Assembly (NCBI GenBank): GCA_964624475.1
Contig: CAZUYC010000069.1
Coordinates: 1 to 64,000, forward strand
Direction: 5' to 3'
DNA length: 64,000 nt
DNA from: CAZUYC01 sp964624475
GTDB lineage: Bacteria > Myxococcota_A > UBA9160 > SMWR01
Under the pieces are notes generated by a model. That model was not told the origin of the DNA. It saw only the letters and a program-made list of their open reading frames with translations, and did no database searches. A program made the translations under genes and the position numbers. This document shows positions 34,129 to 42,833 of the stretch, piece after piece. Position 1 is the first letter of the stretch; the number at the start of each line of letters is the position of its first letter.

Positions 34129-34491
34129 CTAGCCGCCCCGCAGCGGCGCGTGCCCGAGCGCCGCGTCGGGGGCTGCGTCACCTTCCCCGGGACCCTCGGG
34201 AACGAGCGGCAGGTTGCGCAGCTCGTGGACCTCGACCTCGAGCCGTGCCGCCGCCTTCCGGTAGCGGCGCGCGAGCAGCGAGAGACGCGCGAGCTGGTAG
34301 GCGGCGAGCGCGCCCACGATCGCCCCGCCCGCGGCGAAGGCCCCGAGCAGGGCGACCCACAGGGTCCCCTCGGCCTCGCCGACCCAATAGTGCAGGCGTA
34401 CCGGCTGCGGGTGCTCGGCGGCGAAGCGCCAGCCGGCGACCAGCAGGCCGACGAAGGCAAAGGTCGCCAGCGCGCGGCGCAGGGCCCGCAT
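34129..34491 (-). CDS. lapA: LapA-domain inner-membrane protein (DUF1049)
   Basis: 120 residues with two hydrophobic segments (LATFAFVGLLVAGWRFAAEHP and TLWVALLGAFAAGGAIVGALAAYQL) flanking the short loop PVRLHYWVG, then a helical cytoplasmic tail (ARRYRKAAARLEVEVHELRNL). This is the LapA layout. In E. coli LapA works with LapB in LPS assembly. Placed 9 bases downstream of ihfB and immediately upstream of the lapB-like gene. Confidence 0.85.
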   Translation of the reverse strand: MRALRRALATFAFVGLLVAGWRFAAEHPQPVRLHYWVGEAEGTLWVALLGAFAAGGAIVGALAAYQLARLSLLARRYRKAAARLEVEVHELRNLPLVPEGPGEGDAAPDAALGHAPLRGG

Positions 34492-34500
34492 CGCTCCCCC

Positions 34501-34812
34501 CTACGCCACCTCGCTCCTCGAGGCCTGCGCCGGCGCGGCGTCGACCATCTCCTTGAGCTCCTTGCCCACCTTGAAGAAGGGCGTGCGCTTGGCCGAGATG
34601 TGCACCGGGTCGCCCGTCTTCGGGTTGCGGCCTTCGCGCGCCTCCCGGACCTTCACCTGGAAGCTCCCGAAGCCCCGGATCTCGATCCGCTGACCGTCGC
34701 GCAGCGCCTTCGCCATCGAGTCGAAGATCGTGTTGACCACGATCTCCGTGTCCTTCTTGGAGATGTGCGGCGTCCGCTCCGCGACCGCCTCGATGAGCCC
34801 GCTCTTGGTCAT
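34501..34812 (-). CDS. ihfB: Integration host factor beta-like DNA-bending protein
   Basis: 103 residues. MTKSGLIEAVAERTPHISKKDTEIVVNTIFDSMAKAL gives the dimer helices and RIEIRGFGSFQVKVREAREGRNPKTGDPVHISAKRTPFFKVGKEL the DNA-binding arm with the intercalating Pro region. The residues around GRNPKTG resemble IHF-beta more than HU, and the position directly after rpsA is that of ihfB in proteobacteria. It bends DNA for recombination, replication and transcription. Confidence 0.88.
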   Translation of the reverse strand: MTKSGLIEAVAERTPHISKKDTEIVVNTIFDSMAKALRDGQRIEIRGFGSFQVKVREAREGRNPKTGDPVHISAKRTPFFKVGKELKEMVDAAPAQASRSEVA

Positions 34813-36519
34813 CTACTCGTCCTCTCCCGTCTTCTGCACGAGCTTGCCGGCGAGCAGATCTCCGAGCGTCGTGGTCTGGCTCGACGCCTGCTGCTGCGCG
34901 AGCTTCTCGAGCGTCTTGCGCTGCTCGCGGTCGCTGAGCGCGCGGATCGAGAGCGAGATCTTCTGCTCGACGGGGTCGACCCGCGTCACGAGGGCCGTCA
35001 CCGTCTGGCCGGGCTGCACCACGTCCTGCGGCTTCTCCACCTTCTCGGTGGCGAGCTCCGAGCTGTAGATCAGCCCCTCGATGCCCTCCTCGAGCCGCAC
35101 GAAGGCGCCGAAGTCGGCGAGGCTCGCGACCGTACCGGTGACCTCGCTCCCCGCCGGGTACTTCCTCAGGATCTCGTCCCACGGGTTCGGCTGGAGCTGC
35201 TTGATGCCGAGCGAGAACTTCTCGTTTTCCTTGTCGATCTTGAGCACCACCGCCTCGACCTCGTCGCCCTTCTTGAACTTCTCGCTCGGGTGCTTGATCT
35301 GCTCGGTCCAGGAGATGTCGGAGACGTGCACGAGCCCGTCGATCCCCTCCTCGAGGCCGACGAAGACGCCGAAGTTCGTGATGTTGCGGATCACGCCCCG
35401 GACGCGGGTGTTGATCGGGTAGGTCTGCTCGATCACGCTCCAGGGGTTCGGCTCGATCTGCTTCATGCCGAGCGAGATCTTGCGCTCCCGCTCGTCGACG
35501 TCGAGGACCACGGCCTCGGCCTCGTCGCCAACCGCGAGCACCTTCGACGGGTGCTTGACGCGCTTGGTCCACGACATCTCGGAGACGTGGATCAGCCCCT
35601 CGACGCCCGGCTCGAGCTCGATGAAGGCGCCGTAGTCGGTGAGCGACACGACCTTGCCCTTGATGCGCTTTCCGAGCGGGTAGCGCATGGCGGCGTCGAT
35701 CCACGGGTCGGGCTGGATCTGCTTGAGCCCGAGCGAGACCCGCTCGCTCTCCGGGTCGAACTTCAGGACCTTCACCTTGATCTCGTCGCCGACGTGGAAG
35801 AGTTCGTTCGGGTGGTTCACCCGGCCCCACGACATGTCGGTCACGTGCAGGAGCCCGTCGATCCCGCCGAGGTCGACGAAGGCGCCGTAGTCGGTGAGGT
35901 TCTTCACTACGCCGTCCACGATCTGGCCGGGCGCGAGCGTGCCGAGCGTCGTCTCGCGCATCTTCTTGCGCTCCGTCTCGAGCAGCGCGCGGCGCGACAG
36001 CACGATGTTCCCGCGCCGCTTGTTGAACTTGATGATCTTGAACTTGAACTTCTGGTTGACGACCGACTCGAGGTTGCGCACCGGGCGCAGATCGACCTGC
36101 GAGCCGGGCAGGAAGGCCTTGACGCCGATGTCGACGGCGAGCCCTCCCTTGACGCGCGCCACGATCGTGCCCTCGACGGGCTGGTCGGCCTTGAAGGCGC
36201 GGCTGATCTCCTCCCAGACGAGGAGCCGGTCGGCCTTCTCCTTGGAGAGGACGATGCGGCCCGCCTGGTCCTCCGCCTCCTCGATGAGCACGTCGACCTC
36301 GTCGCCGGCGCGCACGAGGACGGTGCCGTCGTCGTCCATGAACTCCCAGGTGGGAACGAGCCCCTCGGACTTGAATCCCACGTCGATCTGGACGTTCTCC
36401 TCGTCGACCGAGAGCACTCGGCCGCGGACGACCTCGCCCTCCTTGATCTGCCGGACGCTCGTCTCGAAGAGCTCCGCGAAACTCGGGGAGCTCGCCCCGG
36501 CCTTGGACGGTTCGGTCAT
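34813..36519 (-). CDS. rpsA: 30S ribosomal protein S1
   Basis: 568 residues with six S1 RNA-binding repeats, as in proteobacterial S1. Typical copies begin VRGRVLSVDEENVQIDVGFKSEG, EGTIVARVKGGLAVDIG, DGVVKNLTDYGAFVDLGGIDGLLHV, KGKVVSLTDYGAFIELEPGVEG, RGVIRNITNFGVFVGLEEGIDGLVH and TGTVASLADFGAFVRL. S1 recruits mRNA to the 30S subunit, important when leaders lack a strong ribosome-binding site. The ATG at 36519 overlaps the tyrA stop (ATGA). cmk, which usually precedes rpsA, is absent here. Confidence 0.97.
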   Translation of the reverse strand: MTEPSKAGASSPSFAELFETSVRQIKEGEVVRGRVLSVDEENVQIDVGFKSEGLVPTWEFMDDDGTVLVRAGDEVDVLIEEAEDQAGRIVLSKEKADRLLVWEEISRAFKADQPVEGTIVARVKGGLAVDIGVKAFLPGSQVDLRPVRNLESVVNQKFKFKIIKFNKRRGNIVLSRRALLETERKKMRETTLGTLAPGQIVDGVVKNLTDYGAFVDLGGIDGLLHVTDMSWGRVNHPNELFHVGDEIKVKVLKFDPESERVSLGLKQIQPDPWIDAAMRYPLGKRIKGKVVSLTDYGAFIELEPGVEGLIHVSEMSWTKRVKHPSKVLAVGDEAEAVVLDVDERERKISLGMKQIEPNPWSVIEQTYPINTRVRGVIRNITNFGVFVGLEEGIDGLVHVSDISWTEQIKHPSEKFKKGDEVEAVVLKIDKENEKFSLGIKQLQPNPWDEILRKYPAGSEVTGTVASLADFGAFVRLEEGIEGLIYSSELATEKVEKPQDVVQPGQTVTALVTRVDPVEQKISLSIRALSDREQRKTLEKLAQQQASSQTTTLGDLLAGKLVQKTGEDE

Positions 36520-37448
36520 GATCTTTGCCGTATTCCTTGCCCCGCCCGGCCGACGCGGCCGTCGGGGGTACGCGCCCGTGGAGCGGAGGGATCCGACCCT
36601 CGGATCCCGCCGGGGGCGAGCGCGGCGCGCGCCGCCCCGAGTAAGCGCTCGAGCGCCTCGGCATCGTTGCCTTCGATGGCGCGTCCGAGCTCCGCCAGGG
36701 CCTCCCCCGCCGCCTGGAGCGGTGCCGAGAGCGCCTTGCGGTTCGCAGTCAGGATGTCGGCCCAGAGCTCCGGCTCGCTGTGCGCGATGCGAGTGAAGTC
36801 GCGGAAGCCCGCTCCGGCCACCTCGTGGGCGCGCGCCGGCGCCCGGCGCAGCGCTCCCGCGAAGGCGAAGGCCAGCGCGTGCGGCAGATGGCTCATCCAG
36901 GCCACCTCGGCATCGTGGCTCGCCGCGTCGCGCAACAGCACGCGCGCCCCGAGCGCACGCCAGAACTCGCACACCCGCTCGCGCGCCGCCGGATCGGGGG
37001 CCTCGGTCACCACGCAGGCCGCCCCTGCGAAAAGGTCCTCGCGGGCGTGCTCGAAGCCGCTCTGGTGGCTCCCGGCCATGGGGTGGGAGCCGACGTAGAC
37101 GACGCCGGCCGGAAGCAGGCCGGGGAGGACCGAGGCCAGCTCGCCCTTGACCGAGCCGACGTCGGTCGCGATCGCGCCGGGAGCGAGCAGCGGCGCGACC
37201 CGGCGCACGAGCTCGGGCATGGCGAAGAGCGGCGTCGCCAGCACGAGGAGGTCGGCGCCCCGCGCGGCCGACTCGGGGTCGCCCGCCTCGTCGACGGCAC
37301 CGCGCTCGAGCGCGGCCGCCCGCACGTCGGCGCGCCGCGCGGCGCCGGCCACCGTGACGGCGACCCCGCGCCGGCGCGCCGCGAGCGCGACCGAGCCTCC
37401 GAGCAGGCCGAGGCCGAGGACGGCGAGCCTCTGGAAGGGCGCCGTCAT
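36516..37448 (-). CDS. tyrA: Prephenate dehydrogenase
   Basis: 310 residues. LAVLGLGLLGGSVALAARRRG at the N-terminus is the NAD-binding motif; DVGSVKGEL and GSHPMAGSHQSGFEHAREDLF contain the catalytic His region of TyrA proteins; the C-terminal helical domain has FRDFTRIAHSEPELWADIL. It oxidises prephenate (or arogenate) on the way to tyrosine. The extra Arg-rich tail (last ~30 residues) is unlike the family. Starts at ATG 37448, overlapping hisC. Confidence 0.92.
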   Translation of the reverse strand: MTAPFQRLAVLGLGLLGGSVALAARRRGVAVTVAGAARRADVRAAALERGAVDEAGDPESAARGADLLVLATPLFAMPELVRRVAPLLAPGAIATDVGSVKGELASVLPGLLPAGVVYVGSHPMAGSHQSGFEHAREDLFAGAACVVTEAPDPAARERVCEFWRALGARVLLRDAASHDAEVAWMSHLPHALAFAFAGALRRAPARAHEVAGAGFRDFTRIAHSEPELWADILTANRKALSAPLQAAGEALAELGRAIEGNDAEALERLLGAARAALAPGGIRGSDPSAPRARTPDGRVGRAGQGIRQRS

Positions 37449-38551
37449 GCCCCGCCCTCCGCGATGCGCCGGAGCGCCTTCACGAGCCGCTCGTTCTCCT
37501 CGGGGAGCCCCACCGTGATGCGCACGTGCTCGGGCATCCCGAAGCCCGCGAGCGGGCGCACGATCACGCCCTCGCGCAGCAGCCGCTCGAAGGTGCGGGC
37601 ACCGCTTCGCCGCGGCCTCGCGAGCACGAAGTTCGCGTCGCTCGGCCAGACCTCGAAGTCGAGCGCGCGGAGCTCCCGCGTCAGGTACTCGATCCCCTCG
37701 GCGTTCAGGCGCCGCAGGCGCTCCGAGTACTCGCGGTCGTCGAGCGCCGCCTCCGCGGCCACCTCCGCCAGCCGGTTCACGTTGAAGGGGTGGCGCGCGC
37801 GCTGGAGATAGCCCGCGAGCTCCGGATCGGCGACGCCGTAGCCGACGCGCAGCCCGGCGAGACCGTAGGCCTTGGAGAAGGTCCGCAGCGCGATCGTGCC
37901 GGGCCGCCGGCGCACCCAGGCGAGGGCGTCCGGGAAGTCGGGCCGGCGCGCGAAGTCGACGGAGGCCTCGTCGACCGCGAGGACGAGCTCCGCCGGCAGC
38001 CCCGCCGCGAAGCGGTCGAAGGCCTCGCGGCCGACGCTCGTGCCGGTCGGATTGTTCGGGTTGCAGACGAAGACGAGGCGCGTGCGCGCGTTCACGGCGC
38101 GCGCCAGCGCCGGGAGGTCGTGCGCGAGCCCCGCGTCGAGGGGCACCGGCACCGGCTTCGCACCCATCCCGCGGACCACGATCGGATACATCGCGAACGA
38201 GGGCCAGGCGAAGACGCACTCGTCGCCCGGGCCGAGCAGCACCTTCGCGAGCAGCTCCAGGATCTCATCGGCTCCGGCGCCGAAGACGAGCTGCTCGCCG
38301 TCCACCCCGAGGCGCGCCGCGAGCTTGCGGCGCAGGCCGAAGCTCGCCCCGTCCGGGTAGCGGTGCACGCTCGGGAGCGCGTCGCGCAGCGCCGCCAGCG
38401 CGAGCGGCGACGGCCCGAGCGGGCTCTCGTTCGACGCGAGCTTGAGCGACCCCACGATACCGAGCTCGCGATCGAGCTCCTCCGCCGGCTTCCCCGGCTG
38501 GTAGGGCTCGAGCTCCCGGATGTGAGGCTTCACGATTCGCTCGAGCGCCAT
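37445..38551 (-). CDS. hisC: Histidinol-phosphate aminotransferase family (HisC)
   Basis: 368 residues. Fold-type-I PLP enzyme: KLASNESPLGPSP at the N-terminus, CNPNNPTGTSVG, VLAVDEASVDFA, and the PLP lysine in RTFSKAYGLAGLRVGYG, with the substrate Arg region in NRLAEVAAEAALDD. HisC makes histidinol phosphate. Its place between pheA and tyrA suggests that in this organism it also (or mainly) transaminates phenylpyruvate, 4-hydroxyphenylpyruvate or prephenate; that broad specificity is known for HisC relatives, but here it is inferred. Start overlaps the pheA stop (TGATG). Confidence 0.9.
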   Translation of the reverse strand: MALERIVKPHIRELEPYQPGKPAEELDRELGIVGSLKLASNESPLGPSPLALAALRDALPSVHRYPDGASFGLRRKLAARLGVDGEQLVFGAGADEILELLAKVLLGPGDECVFAWPSFAMYPIVVRGMGAKPVPVPLDAGLAHDLPALARAVNARTRLVFVCNPNNPTGTSVGREAFDRFAAGLPAELVLAVDEASVDFARRPDFPDALAWVRRRPGTIALRTFSKAYGLAGLRVGYGVADPELAGYLQRARHPFNVNRLAEVAAEAALDDREYSERLRRLNAEGIEYLTRELRALDFEVWPSDANFVLARPRRSGARTFERLLREGVIVRPLAGFGMPEHVRITVGLPEENERLVKALRRIAEGGA

Positions 38552-39687
38552 CACTCGTCCCTGCCGGCGGCCCGCGGGAAGCAGCCGAGGACCCGCGCCG
38601 AGTTCGCGGCCGCGGCGGCGGCCTCGAGGGCCTCGCGCACGCGGGGCTCGCCCACGTGCCCTTCGGCGTCGAGGAAGAAGTGATACTCCCAGGGCTTGCC
38701 CTCGATCGGGCGGATCTGGATCGAGGTCAGGTTCACGCCGCAGCGCGCGAAGGGTTCGAGCAGCCGCCAGAGCGCGCCGCTCTCGTCGCGGCGCAGCGTG
38801 AAGACGGCCGAGGTCAGGTCGTTCCCGCCCGGCGACGGGGCGTCGCGGCCGATCACGAGGAAGCGGGTCGTGTTGTCGCGCCGGTCCTCGATCGCGGGCT
38901 CGACCGTGCGCAGGCCGTACTCTTCCGCCGCGATGGCGCTCGCGATCGCCGCCACCGAGTCGTCCTCGGCGGCCATGCGCGCCGCCACGGCGGTGCTCGC
39001 GACCTCGACCCGCTCGACGCCGGGAAGCTCGGTCTCGAGCCAGCGCCGGCACTGGGCGAGGGGCTGCGGGTGCGAGGCGATCCGGCGCACCCGCTCGCGC
39101 TCGCCGCTGCGCGAGAGCAGGTGGTGGGAGATGCGGAGCTGCACCTCGCCGCAGAGCGTGAGCTCCGTGGCCGCCAGGCAATCGTAGGTCGGGGTGACGA
39201 TCCCCTCGGTGGTGTTCTCGATCGGCACGATCCCGACGGCCGCCTCGCCGCGCGCCACCGCGGCGAAGACGTCGCGGATCGTCGCGCACGGCACGAACTC
39301 CGAGAGGTGACCGAAGTGCCGCAACGCGGCCAGGTGGGAGAAGGTGGCCTGCGGCCCCAGGTAGGCGACCCGCAGGACCTCCTCGAGCGAGCGCGTGGCC
39401 GAGACGATCTCCCGGAACACGGGGCGGATCCCGCGATCGGGGAAGGGCCCTCGGTTCGCCGCCACGAGCCGCTCGACGATCGCCTGCTCGCGCGCGGGCT
39501 CGTAGACCGCGAGGCCGGCGCTGCCCTTCAGGCGTCCCACCTCGAGGACCGCCTGCGCGCGCTCGTTCAGCTGCGCCAGGATCGCCGCGTCGATCGCGTC
39601 GATGCGCTCGCGCAGCCGCGCGAGCTCCGGCGGTGCCGGGGGGGCCGGCGTCTCCCGGCTCGACTGTCTCACCTCGCACATCCCCAT
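38551..39687 (-). CDS. pheA: Chorismate mutase / prephenate dehydratase (P-protein)
   Basis: 378 residues. N-terminal AroQ chorismate mutase helix bundle (LARLRERIDAIDAAILAQLNERAQAVLEVGRLK), then prephenate dehydratase starting VAYLGPQATFSHLAALRHFG with GIVPIENTTEG and RDNTTRFLVIG, and a C-terminal ACT domain (GALWRLLEPFARCGVNLTSIQIRPIEGKPWEYHFFLD) carrying the phenylalanine-sensing ESRP-like segment in altered form (TSIQIRP). It converts chorismate to phenylpyruvate. First gene of the 17-kb minus-strand cluster; the promoter should lie in 39688-39930. Confidence 0.95.
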   Translation of the reverse strand: MGMCEVRQSSRETPAPPAPPELARLRERIDAIDAAILAQLNERAQAVLEVGRLKGSAGLAVYEPAREQAIVERLVAANRGPFPDRGIRPVFREIVSATRSLEEVLRVAYLGPQATFSHLAALRHFGHLSEFVPCATIRDVFAAVARGEAAVGIVPIENTTEGIVTPTYDCLAATELTLCGEVQLRISHHLLSRSGERERVRRIASHPQPLAQCRRWLETELPGVERVEVASTAVAARMAAEDDSVAAIASAIAAEEYGLRTVEPAIEDRRDNTTRFLVIGRDAPSPGGNDLTSAVFTLRRDESGALWRLLEPFARCGVNLTSIQIRPIEGKPWEYHFFLDAEGHVGEPRVREALEAAAAAANSARVLGCFPRAAGRDE

Positions 39688-39930
39688 CCACCCCGAGCCG
39701 ACGCGAGCGCGCGCGCCCGCCGCGCCGGCCTTTCGAGCCCCCGGTCCGCGGCGCCGTTCGCGCGCCTAACCCCTTGAAAAAGCTGGCGCAATATAGACGA
39801 GCCGCGCGGGTGGCGCAAACCCGCCGGCGGCGAATTCGATCGGTCGGTCGGGGGGTTACCGCAAGCGCCGGCTCCGGGCTCCAGCTCCCGCGGCCCGGCG
39901 CCGATGCAGGCGGCGGGGGACTGTACCTCG

Positions 39931-41406
39931 ATGGCCGAGCCTCGCCCGAGCGCCGAAGTTCCTAGCGGCGGCTCCGCCGCCTCGTCTGGCGGGCAGCCGG
40001 CCGGTGACGAGCCGGCCGGCAGGGCTCCGCTCGCCTCCGGCTCGCTGCGCGGCGGCTCCGCCGCCTTGCCGGGCGTCCGCCCGCCTCGGCTCGGCCCCGA
40101 CTCCCTGCGGACCCGGACCAGCCTCGCGACGAAGCTCGTCCTCTTCGTCTTCCTCACCACGTTCTCGACCGCGGTGCTGGTGAGCTGGACCTCGATCCAG
40201 GCGACCCACGGCCACCTGAGCCGCGTGGTCGACCGGACCTACCCCGCGGCCCTCGCGCGCGCCGCGGAGCGCCTCGAGGAGCGGTTCGGGAAGGCGCCGG
40301 CCGGCGCGGACGGCGCGGAGCTCTCGGCGCTGCTCGCCCGGGAAGCGCTTCCCCCGGGCGGCGTCCTCCTGCTCCTCGACGCCGACGCCCTTGTCCTCGC
40401 CGCCTCCCGGCCCGGCTCCGAGGAGGCGGCCCTCGCCGCCGCGGCCCTCCGCGGCGGCGGCCCCGGCGTGCGCCAGCTCCGCGATGCCCGCGGTCGCGAC
40501 TGGGTCGGCAGCATCCGCCCGATCGGAGGCGGCCCGCTCCAGCTCGCCCTGCTCGCTCCCTTCGACGTGGCCTTCGAGCCGGTGCTCGGGGTCGTGACCC
40601 GGCTCTTCGTGGTCGACTTCTCCCTCGTCCTGCTGGCGAGCTTCCTCGCCTATCGCGTCACCGCCACCGTGCTGCGCCCGATCGAGCTCCTCTCCGACGG
40701 CGCGCGCAGCATCGCCCAGGGGCAGATCGACCACGAGGTGCCCGAGCCCGCGACGCGGGACGAGATCGGAGTGCTCGCCCGCACCTGGAACGACATGCTG
40801 CGCCGGCTCCGCCGCCAGCAGGCCGAGATCGAGGCTCGCAACCGCGACCTGCACGAGCGCAACGCGGAGCTCCAGCAGGCCAAGGAGACCTTCGAGCAGC
40901 TCTCGATCACCGACGGCCTCACCAAGCTCCACAACCACCGCTTCTTCCAGGACCACCTGACCCGCGAAATCCTGCGCGTCGGCCGCAGCGGCGAGCCTCT
41001 GTCGATGCTCCTCGTCGACCTCGACGACTTCAAGCAGCTGAACGACCGGCTCGGCCACGCCGCCGGCGACGAGCTGCTCGCCGGGCTCGCGCGCATCCTG
41101 AACCAGTCCGTGCGCGCCACGGACCTGCTCGCCCGCTACGGCGGCGAGGAGTTCGTCGTCTTGACGCCCGAGACGGATCTCTCCGGCGCCCACCGCCTGG
41201 CCGAGAAGATCCGCGCCACGGTCGCCGAGTCGTCCTTCATCCTCGACGACTCGCTCCGCCCCATCCGCGTCACCGTCTCGATCGGCGTCGCCCAGTTCGC
41301 GGGCAACCGCAAGGGCTTCTTCAAGGCGAGCGACCGCGCCCTCTACCGCGCCAAGGACCACGGCAAGAACTGCGTCGTCGTGGACGAGGAGTCGGCGGTG
41401 ATCTGA
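39931..41406 (+). CDS. Membrane diguanylate cyclase (HAMP-GGDEF)
   Basis: About 491 residues. TM1 near 62-84 (KLVLFVFLTTFSTAVLV), a periplasmic sensor region, TM2 near 227-248, then HAMP (RPIELLSDGARSIAQGQIDHEV), a coiled coil (RQQAEIEARNRDLHERNAELQQAKETFEQL) and a GGDEF domain. The active site is intact (RYGGEEFVVL) and the product-inhibition I-site RATD stands five residues before GGEEF, so the enzyme should make c-di-GMP and be feedback-inhibited. The first ~60 residues are Ser/Gly/Arg-rich and overlap a copy of the dispersed repeat; the true start may be later (for instance TTG 40066). The sensed signal is unknown. Confidence 0.88.
   Translation: MAEPRPSAEVPSGGSAASSGGQPAGDEPAGRAPLASGSLRGGSAALPGVRPPRLGPDSLRTRTSLATKLVLFVFLTTFSTAVLVSWTSIQATHGHLSRVVDRTYPAALARAAERLEERFGKAPAGADGAELSALLAREALPPGGVLLLLDADALVLAASRPGSEEAALAAAALRGGGPGVRQLRDARGRDWVGSIRPIGGGPLQLALLAPFDVAFEPVLGVVTRLFVVDFSLVLLASFLAYRVTATVLRPIELLSDGARSIAQGQIDHEVPEPATRDEIGVLARTWNDMLRRLRRQQAEIEARNRDLHERNAELQQAKETFEQLSITDGLTKLHNHRFFQDHLTREILRVGRSGEPLSMLLVDLDDFKQLNDRLGHAAGDELLAGLARILNQSVRATDLLARYGGEEFVVLTPETDLSGAHRLAEKIRATVAESSFILDDSLRPIRVTVSIGVAQFAGNRKGFFKASDRALYRAKDHGKNCVVVDEESAVI
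40026..40056 (-). repeat. Dispersed GC-rich repeat, copy 4
   Basis: CCGCTCGCCTCCGGCTCGCTG with GCGCGG following; lies inside the annotated 5' end of the diguanylate cyclase gene, which puts the true start codon in doubt. Neighbouring GGCGGCTCCGCCGCC units form small hairpins. Confidence 0.6.
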
Positions 41407-41449
41407 GACGGCCCCGGGCCCTGCACTGCTAGACTCGGATGCCAGGCCC

Positions 41450-42832
41450 GTGCGCGCAGATTTTCCGGCGCCCCGCTCCGTTCCGCCGCTCGTCGCCGGC
41501 GGCGTCGCCGCGGGCGTCGGCCTCACCCTGCTGCTCGTGCAGGGCCTGGCCGCACGGCGCACCGTGATCGGATCGCACCGGGGACGCTGGGTCCATCCCT
41601 ACCTGCGCGAGTTCTCGCCCGAGCTGCTCTGGCCCTGGGCGCTGGTGCTGGGCGCGGCCCTGGCGCTGCTCTGGCTCACCCGCCGCACGCTCGAGCGGCA
41701 CGAGACCTCGAGCCTCCTCGCCTGGATGGCGTTCGCCCCGCTCGCCCAGCTCACGCTGCGCGCCTTCGCACGGGTGCCGCTCGCGAGCCTCGTGCTGAGC
41801 GACCGCGCGAACGGCTTCTACAGCCCCACCCTGCGCTGGAGCGCGCTCGAGCTCATCAGCCGCTACGCGGCGACCGTCCCGGAGCTTCCGACGCACGCGC
41901 ACCACAACATGCCGGGCAAGATTCTCCTCTACCACCTGCTGCGCGTCGTCTCCGACTCGCCGCTCGTGCTGGCTCTGCTCGTGATCGGAGTGGCGAACCT
42001 CGGAGCGCTGCTCCTCTACGCCATCGCCCGCGATTCGCTCGGCGACCGGCGCGCGGCGCTCTACGCGCTGATCCTGTATCTCTTCGTCCCCGGCACGCTC
42101 TTCTTCCTGCCGATCTTGAACGTGGTCTCCCCGCTCCCGGTCCTCCTGTGCCTGTGGCTCGGCGTGCGCTGGCTCGCGGCGCCGCACCCGGGCCTGGCCG
42201 CGGCCCTGGGCGTGGGCCTCTACGCCGCCGTCTTCTTCGATCCGTTGCCGCTGGCGCTCGGACTCGTCTTCCTGGCGCTGCTCGCCGCCGCGCTGACCCA
42301 GCGCAGGATCCGCGGGCGCGACGCAGCCGCCCTGGCGGGGCTCGCCCTGGCGGGCTTCGGCGCCGCGCACGCCGCGATGCGGGCGTGCTTCGGCTTCGAC
42401 CTGCTCGCGATGCTCGCCTATGTGATGGGGGAGGCGCGCCACTTCAACGCGCTCGTCCTGCGGCCCTACGGCGTCTGGGTGGTGCAGAACCTCTTCGACT
42501 TCGCGACCGGCGCGGGCGTAGCGACGGTCGTGCTGCTCGGCGTGGGTGTCGCGGAATCGTTGCGCGGCCGGGCTCCGCTCCGAGCGCGCCTCGCGCGCCC
42601 CGAAGCCGTCGCGACCCTCTCGACCGCCGTGATCCTGACGCTCCTCGATCTCTTGGGTGTCAACCGCGGCGAGACGGTCCGGCTGTGGATCTTCCTCGCC
42701 GGCTTCGCGCAGATCGTGCCCGCCTGGCTCTGCGCGCGCACGGACGCGACCTGGCCCTTCGCCTGCGTGCTCGGCGCGACGCTGCTCCAGGGCGCGGTCG
42801 GCGCGGCGATGGTCGGCTTCGCCCTGCCCTGA
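41450..42832 (+). CDS. Polytopic membrane protein, GT-C glycosyltransferase-like
   Basis: 460 residues with about 11 hydrophobic segments. A luminal/periplasmic loop PTHAHHNMPGKILLYHLL in the first third resembles the H-x-H/PG loop seen in GT-C (GT39/PMT-like) enzymes that use polyprenyl-phosphate sugars, and VPGTLFFLPILNVVSPLPV follows in a membrane hairpin. No clear D-E-D catalytic motif was seen, so the glycosyltransferase call is tentative. GTG start at 41450, 43 bases after the cyclase gene. Confidence 0.55.
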   Translation: MRADFPAPRSVPPLVAGGVAAGVGLTLLLVQGLAARRTVIGSHRGRWVHPYLREFSPELLWPWALVLGAALALLWLTRRTLERHETSSLLAWMAFAPLAQLTLRAFARVPLASLVLSDRANGFYSPTLRWSALELISRYAATVPELPTHAHHNMPGKILLYHLLRVVSDSPLVLALLVIGVANLGALLLYAIARDSLGDRRAALYALILYLFVPGTLFFLPILNVVSPLPVLLCLWLGVRWLAAPHPGLAAALGVGLYAAVFFDPLPLALGLVFLALLAAALTQRRIRGRDAAALAGLALAGFGAAHAAMRACFGFDLLAMLAYVMGEARHFNALVLRPYGVWVVQNLFDFATGAGVATVVLLGVGVAESLRGRAPLRARLARPEAVATLSTAVILTLLDLLGVNRGETVRLWIFLAGFAQIVPAWLCARTDATWPFACVLGATLLQGAVGAAMVGFALP

Positions 42833-42833
42833 A

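Noticed and set aside
39774..39795. TTGAAA...TATAGA as a sigma-70 promoter before the diguanylate cyclase
   Set aside because: Spacing is about 12 bases, far from 17; not acceptable.
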